Assembly (NCBI RefSeq): GCF_000143415.4
Contig: NW_003314335.1
Coordinates: 908,930-972,929, forward strand
Length of the DNA stretch: 64,000 bases
DNA from: Selaginella moellendorffii
Taxonomy: Eukaryota > Streptophyta > Lycopodiopsida > Selaginellales > Selaginellaceae
Reading direction: 5' to 3'
Part shown: positions 20,008 through 29,971 of the stretch, in pieces
Layout: every line of letters starts with the position of its first letter
Numbering within the stretch: the first letter of the stretch is position 1
Program-made: the position numbers and the translations under genes
The notes under the pieces: generated by a model
What the model saw: the letters and a program-made list of their open reading frames with translations, nothing else
Database searches by the model: none
What the model was told of the DNA's origin: nothing

Positions 20008-21843
20008 TTAAACCTTGACCTTGTGCGTTTTGTCGCTCCTGAAAGCACTGTGAATGTCCCCCTTCAATCTCAACACTGGAAGAGCAGTACCTGAATCGTT
20101 CGCTTTCCTCCGTTTTTTCTTGAAAATCTCAGGGTAACTTCCAGGCTGCAGAACATGTCGTTAAAAAAGCCAATAAAACTGTGGCATATGGCCATCAGTT
20201 TCTCGAAAACTGTACTCAGAACTTCTGCTCACAACAGAGGGCCTGTGATCGCTGCATTAACACTGTTATGAAAAAAAGGTAAAGTTACCTACGGTGGTGT
20301 GCATCCCTCTTTTTCTTGGAAACCTGCCTCACGCTGCTGGGACCTTCCATGACACTAAAGCACAAATGACAATGTCAAGGTGGCGATAGAACTGATGATG
20401 TATAGAGTACCTCTGAACCAAAGCCTCGTACACCTCCTTTGGAGTTGGGGAGACATTGTCGATAAGTATATGAGCTTGGCACACCCTTTCCCTGGCCACG
20501 GGCTCCCCCAACAGGGTGCTCTTGAGGTCAAAGTCACACATTCTTGCAAAAGCCGCATTCGACTTTGAGCTGAGACAGAAAGTGCAAGATCGTCAGATCA
20601 AGGAGATGGGCGACTGGCATAGTAAACATAGTTCCATTAGGAATGATGCGAAGCACGCGCAGCTCTTCTTCAGAAAGGTCCTCTTGAAATTCAGGAGGGA
20701 CTGTGTCCGGTAATCTTCCGGATTCAGCAGTTTGACCTCCCTGCCCCTGGACACAAGTAAGCGAATTTACAAAGATAAGAAAGAGAAACGGGAGACTGTA
20801 CGCTGTTGAATATAGCACTGCCCGCAGTTAAAAACCCCTGAACGACTTGTCTATGGGAGAAGGATTGCGAAGCATGTACCTGTAAGCAAGGAAAGCAAGA
20901 CGAAGAAGGTAAGGATACAAGCAGAAAACTGAGTAGCTATACCAGAGTAGCTGGCTGCTGTCATGGAGCTTTTGTTTCTCAGTCACCGAAGCCTTTGCTG
21001 CTGCTTTGAGTTCAGCATCTGTAACATACACAGAAGATAATGATAAACCAAAGCACGCCATACTTACAATTGAAGGAGCAGCCATAGAAAATATTCGCGT
21101 CTGCTTCTAGCAACATGAGCCGAGCATGCGCGACCGCGTCTTCAACTTTCTCCCGGTGTGTTAGGACGTCTGGAACAAGGCAAGGCACTAGCAAGTCCTC
21201 GATAAACGGTTCGGACTTGATGCTGCAGAGCAGCAGCTCCAGCTCTTGGTGGGTAGCTTGGTGATGACTGCCGTTCAACAATTTTAACTATATCATCCGA
21301 GAGGGCCTCGTAAACGGGTTGAGCTCGTTCACCAAACCTTTCACTTGAAAGATCCATCTACATAAACTGGTAAGAGACACAAAACAGAAACAAAAGGAGG
21401 AAGGAAACACTCACCATTTTGCGCTGAGCAAAGCGATCAGACAGCAAAGCATCGCTGACAGCCATCCTTTGAGTCGCATCTTCTACAGAAACATGAATCA
21501 ATTCAGCTCCACGATAAAACCACACAAACCTGTTACCTGAGTCCAGAAAACGTCGAGCGAGTTGAGGGCTGCATGGGTCCTGGAGAATCTGGCGAGCAGT
21601 CTGGAAAACCTCGTCGGAGATGAAATCTTGGAACAGATCCCAGTGCTGGTGGATGTAGAGCAAACCCAGCAAATGGGTCAAGTCTGGATCCTGAGCCACT
21701 GCATTGTACCTCGTGTTAACATATTGTTCCACCAGCCTCTTCTCCTTGGCAAACCTCCTGAGCTTGTCATACTGACGCTCTACCTTGCTCAATTCCTTGA
21801 TACCCTTCCGAAATATCCGATAACGCCGCCCGAGGTTTTCCAT
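20008..21843 (-). CDS. unidentified multi-exon gene, basic C-terminus
   Basis: The start ATG 21843 opens a basic, helical N-terminus (MENLGRRYRIFRKGIKELSK). Exon 1 ends at a GTAACAG donor near 21544. Further exons read EDATQRMAVSDALLSDRF, MDLSSERFGERAQPVYEALS, an exon with LLLCSIKSEPFIEDLLVPCL, DAELKAAAKASVTEKQKL, GQGGQTAESGRLPDTVPPEF, a CDFDLKSTLLGEPVARERVC exon, and a Lys/Arg-rich tail (PEIFKKKRRK; SDKTHKVKV) ending at TAA 20010-20008. Introns are about 50 bp. One junction near 21265-21290 needs either a frameshift or an unseen splice. I do not recognise the family. Hydrophobic stretch VFCLYPYLLRLAFLAYR is too aromatic and short to call a membrane segment with confidence. Confidence 0.55.
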
Positions 21844-21904
21844 TGTCACAAACCCTAGAAAGAAAGGTGGCGACCTTCACCATTTTTTCTTTACATAAAC
21901 CCTA

Positions 21905-22700
21905 AGCCCCGGGACGAGGTGCATCAAACTTTTGGAGCATTCACAAGGCAACGATCGATGGCACTGTTCTTGGAGATGTGGTGATTGTTGTCTCGGACAA
22001 GCAAGGTTCTTGGTTTTTTTCCATTGCTAGAATCCATAGCAATCCAGCTAGAGTTTAGTTATTCCCATTCCTTTGTCCTGGATTTAGATTGGCTCGAGAG
22101 CACGGGATTTCGCTGGCATATTTTCCAAGAGCAAAGTTTGCTCCTCATGGAGTCTCTCCAAACGAGCTCGTGGGAATTCTCAGGTTCGTTTCATGCTTTT
22201 CTTTTGCTAGAAGTGTTTATCTGTGATCGATCTTTCGCAGGCATCAAAAAGTGGATTCCGTGCTGCTGGCCGGCTACTTAAAAGTTTATATCCAGAGAAC
22301 TCGTGGAATTTGGAGGCAAAGGTTTCTATGGAATCAAAGTCCACGAGGCTGTCATTGCTTCCGGCGCTCGGTAACTTCTAGCTTTCATCGTTCTCTTGCC
22401 GCGAGATCTCTAAAATCTTGCAGCTTTTAACAGTGTCTCTGGCCCAACGATCCATTTCGAAGTATGATCACGGGAGTATTCTTGCGCAACGAACAGTTCC
22501 TGTTCTAGAGACGGTCACGCCGCAAGACTTGGCAGCCGGAGTGTTGGAACAAGTACGTGGTTTGATCGCTCTTTAGTTCGATTGGTTTTTGGATGGGATT
22601 TGCTACCAACAGGAGCACCCGCTGTATGTGGATGCCGCTGCGAAGAAAGGATTGAATGGAGTGGCGATGGAGTGCCTCGCATGCTCGAAAAAGAACTAGC
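21905..22700 (+). pseudogene. phosphoribosylglycinamide formyltransferase (GART) pseudogene
   Basis: Pieces in order match plant GART (purine synthesis, GAR to FGAR in plastids): GRGASNFWSIHKATIDGTVL with VIVVSDK (about 21905-22000), AREHGISLAYFPRAKFAPHG, VDSVLLAGYLK across a small intron, FGGKGFYGIKVHEAVIASGA, SGPTIHFEV, YDHGSILAQRTVPVLE and EHPLYVDAAA. The segment that should lie between YLK and FGGKG, holding the catalytic Asn-Ile-His-Pro loop, is missing. Frame changes occur after YLK, after IHFEV, and after DAAA, and no start exon is present. The copy therefore cannot make an active enzyme. Confidence 0.75.
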
Positions 22701-22770
22701 ATGTATTTCGATCTTTCTATATGTTATCCAACCATTTTTCATAACAAACATATTCATCTGCGGGCCAAAT

Positions 22771-22965
22771 AGGAATTCGTGAAAGTTTCCCTCGCGACTA
22801 CAGAAGAGCTCTCAACGAGGAGAAGGCCAAGAAAAGAGCGGCAGAGGAGGAGGAAGCGCGACTGGCCGCTGTGGATGCTTTCCAGGAACTGAAGAAAATG
22901 GCTGAAACGGAGGAGCAAGTAGAAAGATCTCCAGTGAGAACATTACCATCACTATTTAAATGGTG
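22771..22965 (+). pseudogene. NADH-dependent glutamate synthase fragment
   Basis: An open segment reads ESFPRDYRRALNEEKAKKRA, an E/A-rich stretch, then VDAFQELKKMAETEE and ends in TGA. This resembles the linker of plant NADH-GOGAT between the glutamate-synthase large domain and the pyridine-nucleotide subunit domain (FPRDYKRVL... and KDAFEELKK in that family). Only this single exon is present, directly after the GART relic, so it appears to be a transposed or duplicated gene piece. Confidence 0.5.
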
Positions 22966-24136
22966 AAATAAAAAATTGGTGGTCAAAACCTGGCAGTGAT
23001 GTTCACTGCAGAAGCTTTCCATCTTGCTAGGATTACTTTACATTACAAGATATTTGTGAATGTCATGAATTAAACTTGAATATTCATGTGCATATTCCTC
23101 TCAGGTGCATATTACTTGTTCAAGCATAGTTAGAAACGAAAACTATGGATTATGTATTTGAGATTTGTGTGCGTGCCTTGAGTGTCTTGAGTGTTGCGAG
23201 ATGCATCTGCGAAGAGCATCAAGCCAAAGGGAAGGCGGGAGAGTGCAAGAGATTTGGCCATTTTTTGGATACTAAAGATATGTGAAGACTATGTACAAAA
23301 GGAGTGACTAAACATTTCATGATGTATCTTGACAATCTGATCGAATTCATAGCTTTGGAAAATTTGTAATGCTCGTTACTTTCTTCTCTCAAGAAAAATT
23401 GGCCATTGAATTTTATAAGCGCTAATGTTAATATTTTAACTGATTGCCCAAATCTAATTTACGAATATGCTGCGAATATGCCTTATAAGAGTCAGGGTCT
23501 AGGGCAGGGAGTCGGCTAGGGCAGTGATGAATTCGTGCTTTTCTTATGTCTGGACTTCTGAGAAGCTGTGATATTCTCTTTCGCGATTTCTGAGCTCGTT
23601 GGTTTCTCGCATCTCTACCAGCGCTGCTGTGCGTCAAGACAAATTGGGGGGAATTTCTTCTCCTCTCCGCTCTTGGCGTAGGGTTTTCAGCGGCGTTAAA
23701 TCGTGATGCAAGACTCTTTTGCCGCAGATCTTACCGACCCATTTGATCTCTTGCCTCGCATCTGGTGTTTAATGATTCTGCGCCCATTTCTTTTTTTTCT
23801 TCCTTCCTTGGTGATGATCTTTCTACGCGACGGGCGATCTGAACTGATGCCGTGTTGAATGTCGCGTTTGTTTGAAACTCTGAAAGGTCGAGCCCCGAGA
23901 GAGCAGATGATGATCCAGCAAATTTTATTCTACACTCCGATTGGATCGTGAGGAAAGCTTTTTCACCTCTGACAAGCTGATGCTCTCCCCGGATTCTAAA
24001 AACCAAACTTTTGATAGATCACTGAATTGTAACTGTCACTAGGCCACGTCAAAGCGAAACCGAAAACCTCTTGCTATCCCAATGGCTGCTTCTTGTTCTT
24101 GGTCTGCCTGGAAGCCATAGCCACACGCATGAGACA
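22966..24136. other. spacer and probable 5' leader of the next gene
   Basis: No gene recognised from 22966 to about 23500. The GC-richer part from about 23630 may be the spliced 5' leader of the small membrane protein gene. Open frames here lack motifs. Confidence 0.35.
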
Positions 24137-24361
24137 ATGCAAGGCAGGCCGCGGCAGCAAAGAGATCTTCTCTACTTTGGGACGCCACCAACGCCGATCG
24201 CTCCCTCGCCCTCGATCGAGAGCTCGTACAAGGGAGGATCCTGGCAGGGGATCATCCTGGTTTTGCTCCTGCTCATCGTAGTCTTAGGAATAATCGGATG
24301 GAACACTCACAAGAAGAAGCAGAGGTTGCAGCAGTACGACCGGTTCCAGAATCCGTTCTAG
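24137..24361 (+). CDS. small single-pass membrane protein
   Basis: A 74-residue frame from ATG 24137 to TAG. Residues 1-33 are polar and proline-rich (GTPPTPIAPSPS). One strong membrane segment follows (IILVLLLLIVVLGIIGW). The C-terminus is short and basic (THKKKQRLQQYDRF), suggesting a cytosolic tail next to the membrane. The upstream ATG at about 24083 is out of frame and stops after 12 codons, so it could be a short upstream ORF. I do not recognise the family. The gene lies convergent with HSCB, whose stop is at 24478, about 115 bp away. Confidence 0.55.
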   Translation: MQGRPRQQRDLLYFGTPPTPIAPSPSIESSYKGGSWQGIILVLLLLIVVLGIIGWNTHKKKQRLQQYDRFQNPF

Positions 24362-24477
24362 CATTTGCTTTGTCCTGGAGCTTCTCTTTTTCTTGTTGCA
24401 CTGGACAGTAGCACAGAGTTTTGGGCTCCTTGCGAGAAAAGAAGAACACCACTTACTTGCCTGTCGAGAGAATGGGC

Positions 24478-25526
24478 TTATAGTTTTTGAATGATCGTGT
24501 TGATGATCCGGTGGAAGTAGGACATGCGCTGCACGGCTTCTTTCGCAGCGTCGAGATCGCTTCTCTTCATTGCTTCCGCGAAAGTTTTCTGGTACTCGAG
24601 CATTCTCGAGTATGCCTGTGATCCAGAAAATAAAAATGGATGTAAGCTTTAGAAAACCAACAATCTGACGTACTTTCTCTTTGAGTGCTTGGAGCTTGTT
24701 TGAGTCCGAGCAACTGCTGATAGTTTCTTGCATTTCCATCACCTATCCATCAAAAGCATCGGTGTTGAGAAGGAAAAAAAACATTTCTAGATGTGATTAC
24801 CTCCATCAGGATTTCTGGATCGGTGACAGTCCCTTCCTCTTCAACGTCTACCCCGAAAGTTTCCAGCTAGAGAAGAAACGAAAAACAAAGGCTTAGATTC
24901 GAGCTCGTCGTTCCATGGCTTTCCACTCACCAGATAAGTAGCTCGAGACAAAGGCTTCAAGAGGACCTGATACGCATTAATCACTTGAGAGGATTGATCG
25001 GCAGAGTATTCTTGCTCTTTCTAGAATGACACCAGTGAAAGTATAAGGCATGGATCACCAAAAAGAATTTTTTCTTACCGAAGATTTCATGCTGTAGAGA
25101 TCAGGATGAAGCTTCTTTTGCAGATTCTTGTACCGCTTCTCGAGCTCTCCTGTATCGAGCTCGAATTCCTTCTTCCTGGAAAAATCACGTCAGCTCCAAC
25201 GATGGATGGCCAAAGAAAAGCTCTTACAAGTCGAAAATATCGAAGAAATTCACCGATCGATTCGCCGGCTGGATGATCTTGCACGCCGGGCACAGCATGA
25301 ACACCTCCGCCTGCGCGGCCGCCCCACACGACCAGCATTGCCGCTGCTTACTCGTCCCAACCGAGGAGTAGCCGCGCCATAGCTCGAAAACTCTAGAACC
25401 GAAAGGCGCACCTCGATCGATCGAAATATCGCATGCCGGGGCGATCGCGCGCGTGGAGAACGAAGTGGAATCCCTCCATCGAGCGCCGCGCCTCCAGACC
25501 TGGCGGAGGATTCGTCGTCCCGCCAT
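24478..25526 (-). CDS. HSCB: mitochondrial iron-sulfur co-chaperone HSCB (Hsc20)
   Basis: Six exons give an exact 252-residue protein: 25526-25228, 25175-25079, 25020-24931, 24866-24801, 24742-24674, 24615-24478. Residues 1-75 are an Arg-rich presequence. A CWSCG...LCPAC four-cysteine site precedes the J-domain (SVNFFDIFDL), with HPD in KKLHPDLYSM. The C-terminal three-helix domain (INAYQVLLKPLSRATYLLE; EILMEVMEMQETI) binds the scaffold ISCU. HSCB carries the scaffold with its Fe-S cluster to the mitochondrial Hsp70. The length matches plant HSCB. The start codon lies 108 bp from the divergent SDR start, so the two genes probably share a promoter. Confidence 0.93.
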
Positions 25527-25634
25527 AGCCAATCTCAAACCGGTCACCGGTTCGACACCTCTCCCAAACACCTAGACGTCTACAAAAGGTATATAGTACG
25601 TGTCTTTGGAGCCCGTGGAGTTTGTTCGCCTGTC
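25527..25634. promoter_or_regulatory. divergent promoter of HSCB and SDR genes
   Basis: Only 108 bp separate the two start codons, so both 5' UTRs and core promoters must lie here or overlap the coding starts. A TATA-like GGTATATAG near 25588-25596 could serve the SDR gene. Confidence 0.5.
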
Positions 25635-27027
25635 ATGGTAGGGTTCTTCAGCTACTTCACTGGAAAGCGCGGCCCTAGCGGCTTTGGATCATCCTCCACC
25701 GCGGAGGATGTCGCGCAAGGGATTTCGCTGCATTCTCAGGTTGCGATCATCACTGGTAAGCGAAATATCGATCGCTTGGCGAGATTTCGAGGATTTTTTT
25801 TTCGTTTCTTGCAAGGATCGACGTCTGGGATTGGATTCGAGACCGCGCGGGTCCTGGCCAAGCACGGCGCTCATGTCGTTGTCCCGGCCAGGAAAGTCAA
25901 GGACTCGGAGGGAGTGCGATCGAGGATTCTCAAGGAGTTTCCAGATGCCACGGTGAGCGTTGGGGAGCTGGATTTGAGCTCGCTGGCCTCGGTGAGGAAG
26001 TTCGTGAGCGAATTCAAGGCTTTGGAACTCCCGCTCAACATGATCATGTAAGCGTTCCTGTGCTTCGTTTGGATTTTTCTCTTGGCAAGAATCTGGTCAT
26101 TTTTAAAAATTTTTTTTGTGCTTTTGAAGAAACAATGCCGGGATCTCTAGTGGGAAGTTTGTTCTATCACCCGAGGGACTGGAGCTTGATTTTGCGACTA
26201 ATCACATGGGTAAGATAGCTTTGCTCTCCTCCAAAATTGCAGCTCAACTTTGCTGGAGCTTCCAACAGGCCATTTCTTGCTCGTGGAACTTCTGCTGGAC
26301 GATGTCATCAAAACTTCCAGTGAGACAGGCATCGAGGGCCGGATTGTCATCGTCTCCTCCGAGGCCCATAAGTTTGCTCCGAAACAAATAGTATATGAAA
26401 AGCTCAACGACAAAGACAGGTATGGAAAAAGTTCTTCTAAGATGACTCGTGTTTGATACTGTCCATGCAGCTTTTCCTGGACGGGAGCCTACGGTCGTTC
26501 CAAACTGGCAAATATATGGCATGCCAAGGAACTTGCACGGCGGCTTCAGGTAGCTTTTACTTTCTTTTTGACCAAACAAGTCACGGCTTTCCTATTTATT
26601 GGATTTCGGTGTTGACAGGAACGAAATGTGAATGTCACCGCGAACGCTCTCCATCCAGGCGCTATAGACACAAATCTGGGACGTGATTTCAACAAAATTC
26701 TTGTTTGTAAGAATCCTAGCTTGATTGATAGAGCTGAAGGCTTTGAGTTTTTGTATGCAGCTACTGTTTTTTTCCTCGGAAAGCCTTTTCTAAAAACTGT
26801 CCCTCAGGTTTGCACAAAATCCACTTTTGCTTTGCTAAACTTGTTTGTTTTCCGACCAGGGCGCTGCCACAACAGTTTACGCTGCGATCCACCCCTCGAT
26901 GCGTGGAGTCACCGGGAAATACTTGTGTGATTGCAACGAAGCAGAGTGCAGTGCCACTGCCAATGATATGAAAATGGCTGCGGAGCTGTGGGAGTTTAGC
27001 GAGAAGTTTGTAGCATCCCATCCATGA
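25635..27027 (+). CDS. short-chain dehydrogenase, TIC32/retinol-dehydrogenase-like
   Basis: Eight exons join to 321 residues: 25635-25755, 25816-26047, 26130-26209, 26269-26419, 26471-26549, 26619-26706, 26761-26807, 26860-27027. The Rossmann motif TGSTSGIG spans the first junction; NNAGIS, the catalytic Ser in VIVSSEAHKF and YGRSK (Tyr-x-x-x-Lys) are all intact. NADP preference is suggested by the basic PARK segment after beta-2. This is the classical SDR group containing plastid TIC32 and WW-oxidoreductase-like proteins; no clear transit peptide is seen, as is also true of TIC32. The substrate is unknown. The seven introns are 51-82 bp. Confidence 0.9.
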
Positions 27028-27039
27028 CAAGGTAATCAA

Positions 27040-27141
27040 TCCTACACATATATCTGTCTTACAACACTACATATTTGGTGATTTAAGTTCTCAGGATTCG
27101 CAGTTGCCACTGTGATCCTTGGAAGAACATCGTCCATGTAA
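27040..27141 (-). pseudogene. partial duplicate of the VOC gene's last exon
   Basis: 27061-27137 repeats 27211-27305 with a deletion of about 24 bp (TTCTCAGGATT..., TTGCCACTGTGATCCTT, GAACATCGTCCA). It lies between the SDR stop and the VOC gene, in the probable 3' UTR of the SDR gene. It is not expected to be spliced into the VOC mRNA. Confidence 0.75.
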
Positions 27142-27208
27142 TGAAAAGAAGGCAAAGTTTCTTTTTCCCGGTAAGATGGCAAAATCTACATATGTTCACA
27201 TTTATTTT

Positions 27209-27871
27209 TCACTCCACTACGTACTTGGCGAATAAGTTCTCAGGATTAGTCATGGCTTTAAACTCGACGGAGTTGCCGCTGTGATCCTTAAAGAACATCG
27301 TCCACTGCAGAGAGATCGAAATGGTAAATACTCCAAGAACAGGCACAAAGATTTGTAAGAACCTGTTCTCCCGGTTGATCAGTGAAGCGAAGGTGTGGCT
27401 CGATGATAAACTTCACGCCAGCAGCAGTGACACGCTCAGCGAGCTTCAAGAAATCCGGGACCGAAAGAGCCAATCCAAAGTGTGGGACTGGAACTGGATC
27501 TCCATCTTCCAGAAAAGAAGAAAGCAAAAAAATGGATCAGTCCAGTTCTTGCAAAACCGATATCTTGGATCTTTAGTTACCAACGGCGTTTGCAGTGCTC
27601 GCGGCATTGTATCCTTCCACAAAATGGCACACCAGCTAGGCAAAATCGGGCAGAATTTGAGTGTTTCGAGGGAGAAACTTAAAATCACTCACTTGATGGC
27701 CAAAGAGATTGAAATCCACCCAGGTCCTCGCCGATCGGCCCTCGGGACATCCCAAGATCCTACACAAGATCAAAAAGAGGATTTGTATGCCGATGCTTAC
27801 CCCCCGTAAAATTCCCGAGCTGCTGTTAGATCGTGAGTGGGAATCGCTAAATGGAACGGACACAGTGCCAT
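27209..27871 (-). CDS. glyoxalase/bleomycin-resistance (VOC) family protein
   Basis: Five exons sum to 143 residues: 27871-27801, 27759-27693, 27635-27581, 27505-27363, 27304-27209. It starts HLAIPTHDLTAAREFYGG, the standard first beta-alpha unit of VOC proteins. PVPVPHFGLALSVPDFLKLA opens the second unit, and WTMFFKDHSGNSVEFKAM closes it. His in THDL, His in PHFGL and Glu in SVEFK are the usual metal ligands. The two-unit size matches small dioxygenase-like VOC proteins found in bacteria and plants. No targeting peptide is evident. The reaction cannot be told from sequence. Confidence 0.88.
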
Positions 27872-28397
27872 TTTGCGAATATTAGGGTATTCTGTGCGAA
27901 CAATCTACATTTACAGTGAAACAAGATTTCCTATCATAGGTGATATTGCCACCACGGTTGATATCTTCGCCACATAGATGTTTTAGGCAGACACACCTTT
28001 AAAGACATGATACCTAAATCTGGAGGAGAGCTTTCCAGGCACAACATGCAAGTACTTCAAGCCTGCTCTTTAGTGTGAGAGTGGAGTGGCGTTTTTGTAT
28101 AGCTAGATCAGAGTTTTTGTTCCATGAGAGTTGAGGGTACATTTTTGGCTGCTGATAAAGCCATTTCATGGGCCTACCAGCAAAATTCCAAAACACCAGC
28201 TCATTCCAATTTCTGCTTTGGCTTTTCAATGAATCATCAAGTATAATCATCCTTTATATATGAAGTGTTTATGTAGGCTTTAGTTCTCATTAGTAAAGAG
28301 CTCGTCCATTTCCTAATTTGTCTTTATTGGCTTCTTGGTTTTCTCAGTGCAATTTATATTCATTTGGAACTGAGCCAAGAAATAAAGCAATTCTATT
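27872..28397. other. spacer between VOC and lectin genes
   Basis: No gene recognised. An open frame at 28014-28250 on the minus strand lacks motifs. It becomes AT-rich towards the lectin gene. Confidence 0.4.
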
Positions 28398-29303
28398 TTA
28401 CAGATTTATATTTATATTATTTGCCCATACAGACATTTCAGGATGACCAACTCTATATAAAACTAAAGTATGATCTTCCTGTATTATAAAGATAGAATCA
28501 CCTAGACAATTTGGTAAAGGGATACAATACGTTTTTGAAGACCATCTAGCCTTTTGATTAAAAGCACCATATAAAACCAAATTTCCATCTAATTGCATTC
28601 TTAATTTACAATCAAAATCTAGACCATTTGTTTTTGTATCCCATACTGGAAAATTTGCAGAAGTATAATATACAAGATTACAATCTTTTTGCATAATTAA
28701 ATAATAACCATTAGCTTCATTATATAAAATTTGATTGACTTTTAAGTTTGATATCTGTTCACTTTCAAGACCACTTAGCATAACAAATTTATTAGGGGTT
28801 TGAAACTTAGCAATATTCATGCTTAAATTAGTAAATATTATACTTGATAGATCATTCAAAGATTGTTGTATCCTTCTACAACGAAATATAAATGTTCCAT
28901 AAAGAGAAGCAATATTTATAGTTAAATATTGAGGACATTCTGAAAGCTCATTTAAAACTGTGTAAATTGCATTAGATATTGTATCTCTGATTTGATCATT
29001 AAAAACATAAGAAACTCCAAACCTATCAATATGGCGTAATGGTCCAACAGTAAGAATATGTATTGTTGCATCAAACATTACGTTTCGAATATCTATTGTA
29101 TTTGGGAAACTATTTAAAGGTAAGGTGAAACCACCAGTAGGAAAATTATTTCTCATTAAGAATCTTAGTGTGCTAAACATATCTGTAAAATAGCTCCTAC
29201 GTATTCTTCTTCCACCATATTCATAATTAATTATAGTTGATTGCATATATATAGATTCCCATATTAATACAAATACTATACTCAAAAGAAATAATTTTGC
29301 CAT
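28398..29303 (-). CDS. secreted protein with a GNA/bulb-type lectin domain
   Basis: Single-exon frame of 301 residues from ATG 29303 (the longer frame begins at a GTG). Residues 1-22 form a signal peptide (LFLLSIVFVLIW core). Residues about 25-185 are not recognised. Residues about 195-300 form a bulb-type (GNA-like) mannose lectin with three QxDxNxVxY-type sites: QKDCNLVYY and QLDGNLVLY are good matches, QEDHTLVLY lacks the Asn. The coding sequence is strongly AT-rich and intronless, unlike the multi-exon GC-richer neighbours, so recent arrival by transfer or retrocopying is possible. Such lectins are usually defence or storage proteins. No toxin activity can be inferred for the N-terminal half. 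Confidence 0.75.
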   Translation of the reverse strand: MAKLFLLSIVFVLIWESIYMQSTIINYEYGGRRIRRSYFTDMFSTLRFLMRNNFPTGGFTLPLNSFPNTIDIRNVMFDATIHILTVGPLRHIDRFGVSYVFNDQIRDTISNAIYTVLNELSECPQYLTINIASLYGTFIFRCRRIQQSLNDLSSIIFTNLSMNIAKFQTPNKFVMLSGLESEQISNLKVNQILYNEANGYYLIMQKDCNLVYYTSANFPVWDTKTNGLDFDCKLRMQLDGNLVLYGAFNQKARWSSKTYCIPLPNCLGDSIFIIQEDHTLVLYRVGHPEMSVWANNININL

Positions 29304-29971
29304 TTTGAGTAACACCACATGTCTTGATATTTATAATGTTACATGAGGACAAGCATAACTAAACTCCGAATGCAATAAATACAAATAGCAACGATAAGAT
29401 TGCCGGTGTGTTTGACGCCTGGGGACAGACAAGACCACCCAACAACGAACTTTGATTGCCTTATTTGGATAACCTAAACTATTCCTTCACGTATAATACA
29501 AAAAAATATAGGCAGTCCCAGGGTGTCATGCTTCTTGGGACTATGTAAAGATGCGCAACAAAGCTGCTATTGCTGGCCTTGATTGCTAAAGCTGGAAACT
29601 TCAATCCTAAGTGGTTTATTGATATAGACATTATTAATAAAGGTCTTACCCCTGTCTGCCAATTCCTAAGTTCTCTCCTGGGAACCGGCAACTTTGTCCA
29701 GTGGAAACACCTTGTTCTCAAACTGCGAAGAAAAAGGAGATCATTTACACACAACTGGCGTGGGAGAAAGGAAATCTCACCTCGAATACCACTGTCAGGA
29801 GTTTCAAGAACTGGACATTCTCAGTGATTGAAGATGCAGTAATAGACACCTTTAAAGCTCTAGCTGAAAATGATAAACCCCTTTAGTGCTTTCAGCTTAT
29901 GTGTGACCTGGTGCCCATGCTGCGATCGAAGTGGACTGTGAACAAACCAGAGATCATGGACGACGACCACT
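29304..29971. other. spacer with an unassigned coding-like fragment
   Basis: Open frames on the plus strand around 29560-29885 (for example GLTPVCQFLSSLLGTGNF and FKNWTFSVIEDAVIDTFKAL) look like a decayed gene piece in two frames. No family was recognised. Confidence 0.3.

Noticed and set aside
23731-24006. Minus-strand open frame of about 91 codons
   Set aside because: No motif, no neighbouring exon, and it overlaps the likely leader of the plus-strand membrane protein gene.
28740-29230. Ribosome-inactivating-protein domain in the lectin's N-terminal half
   Set aside because: A weak Y-x-x-F-x-x-x-LR resemblance at the start, but the conserved active-site segments of that family are not visible.
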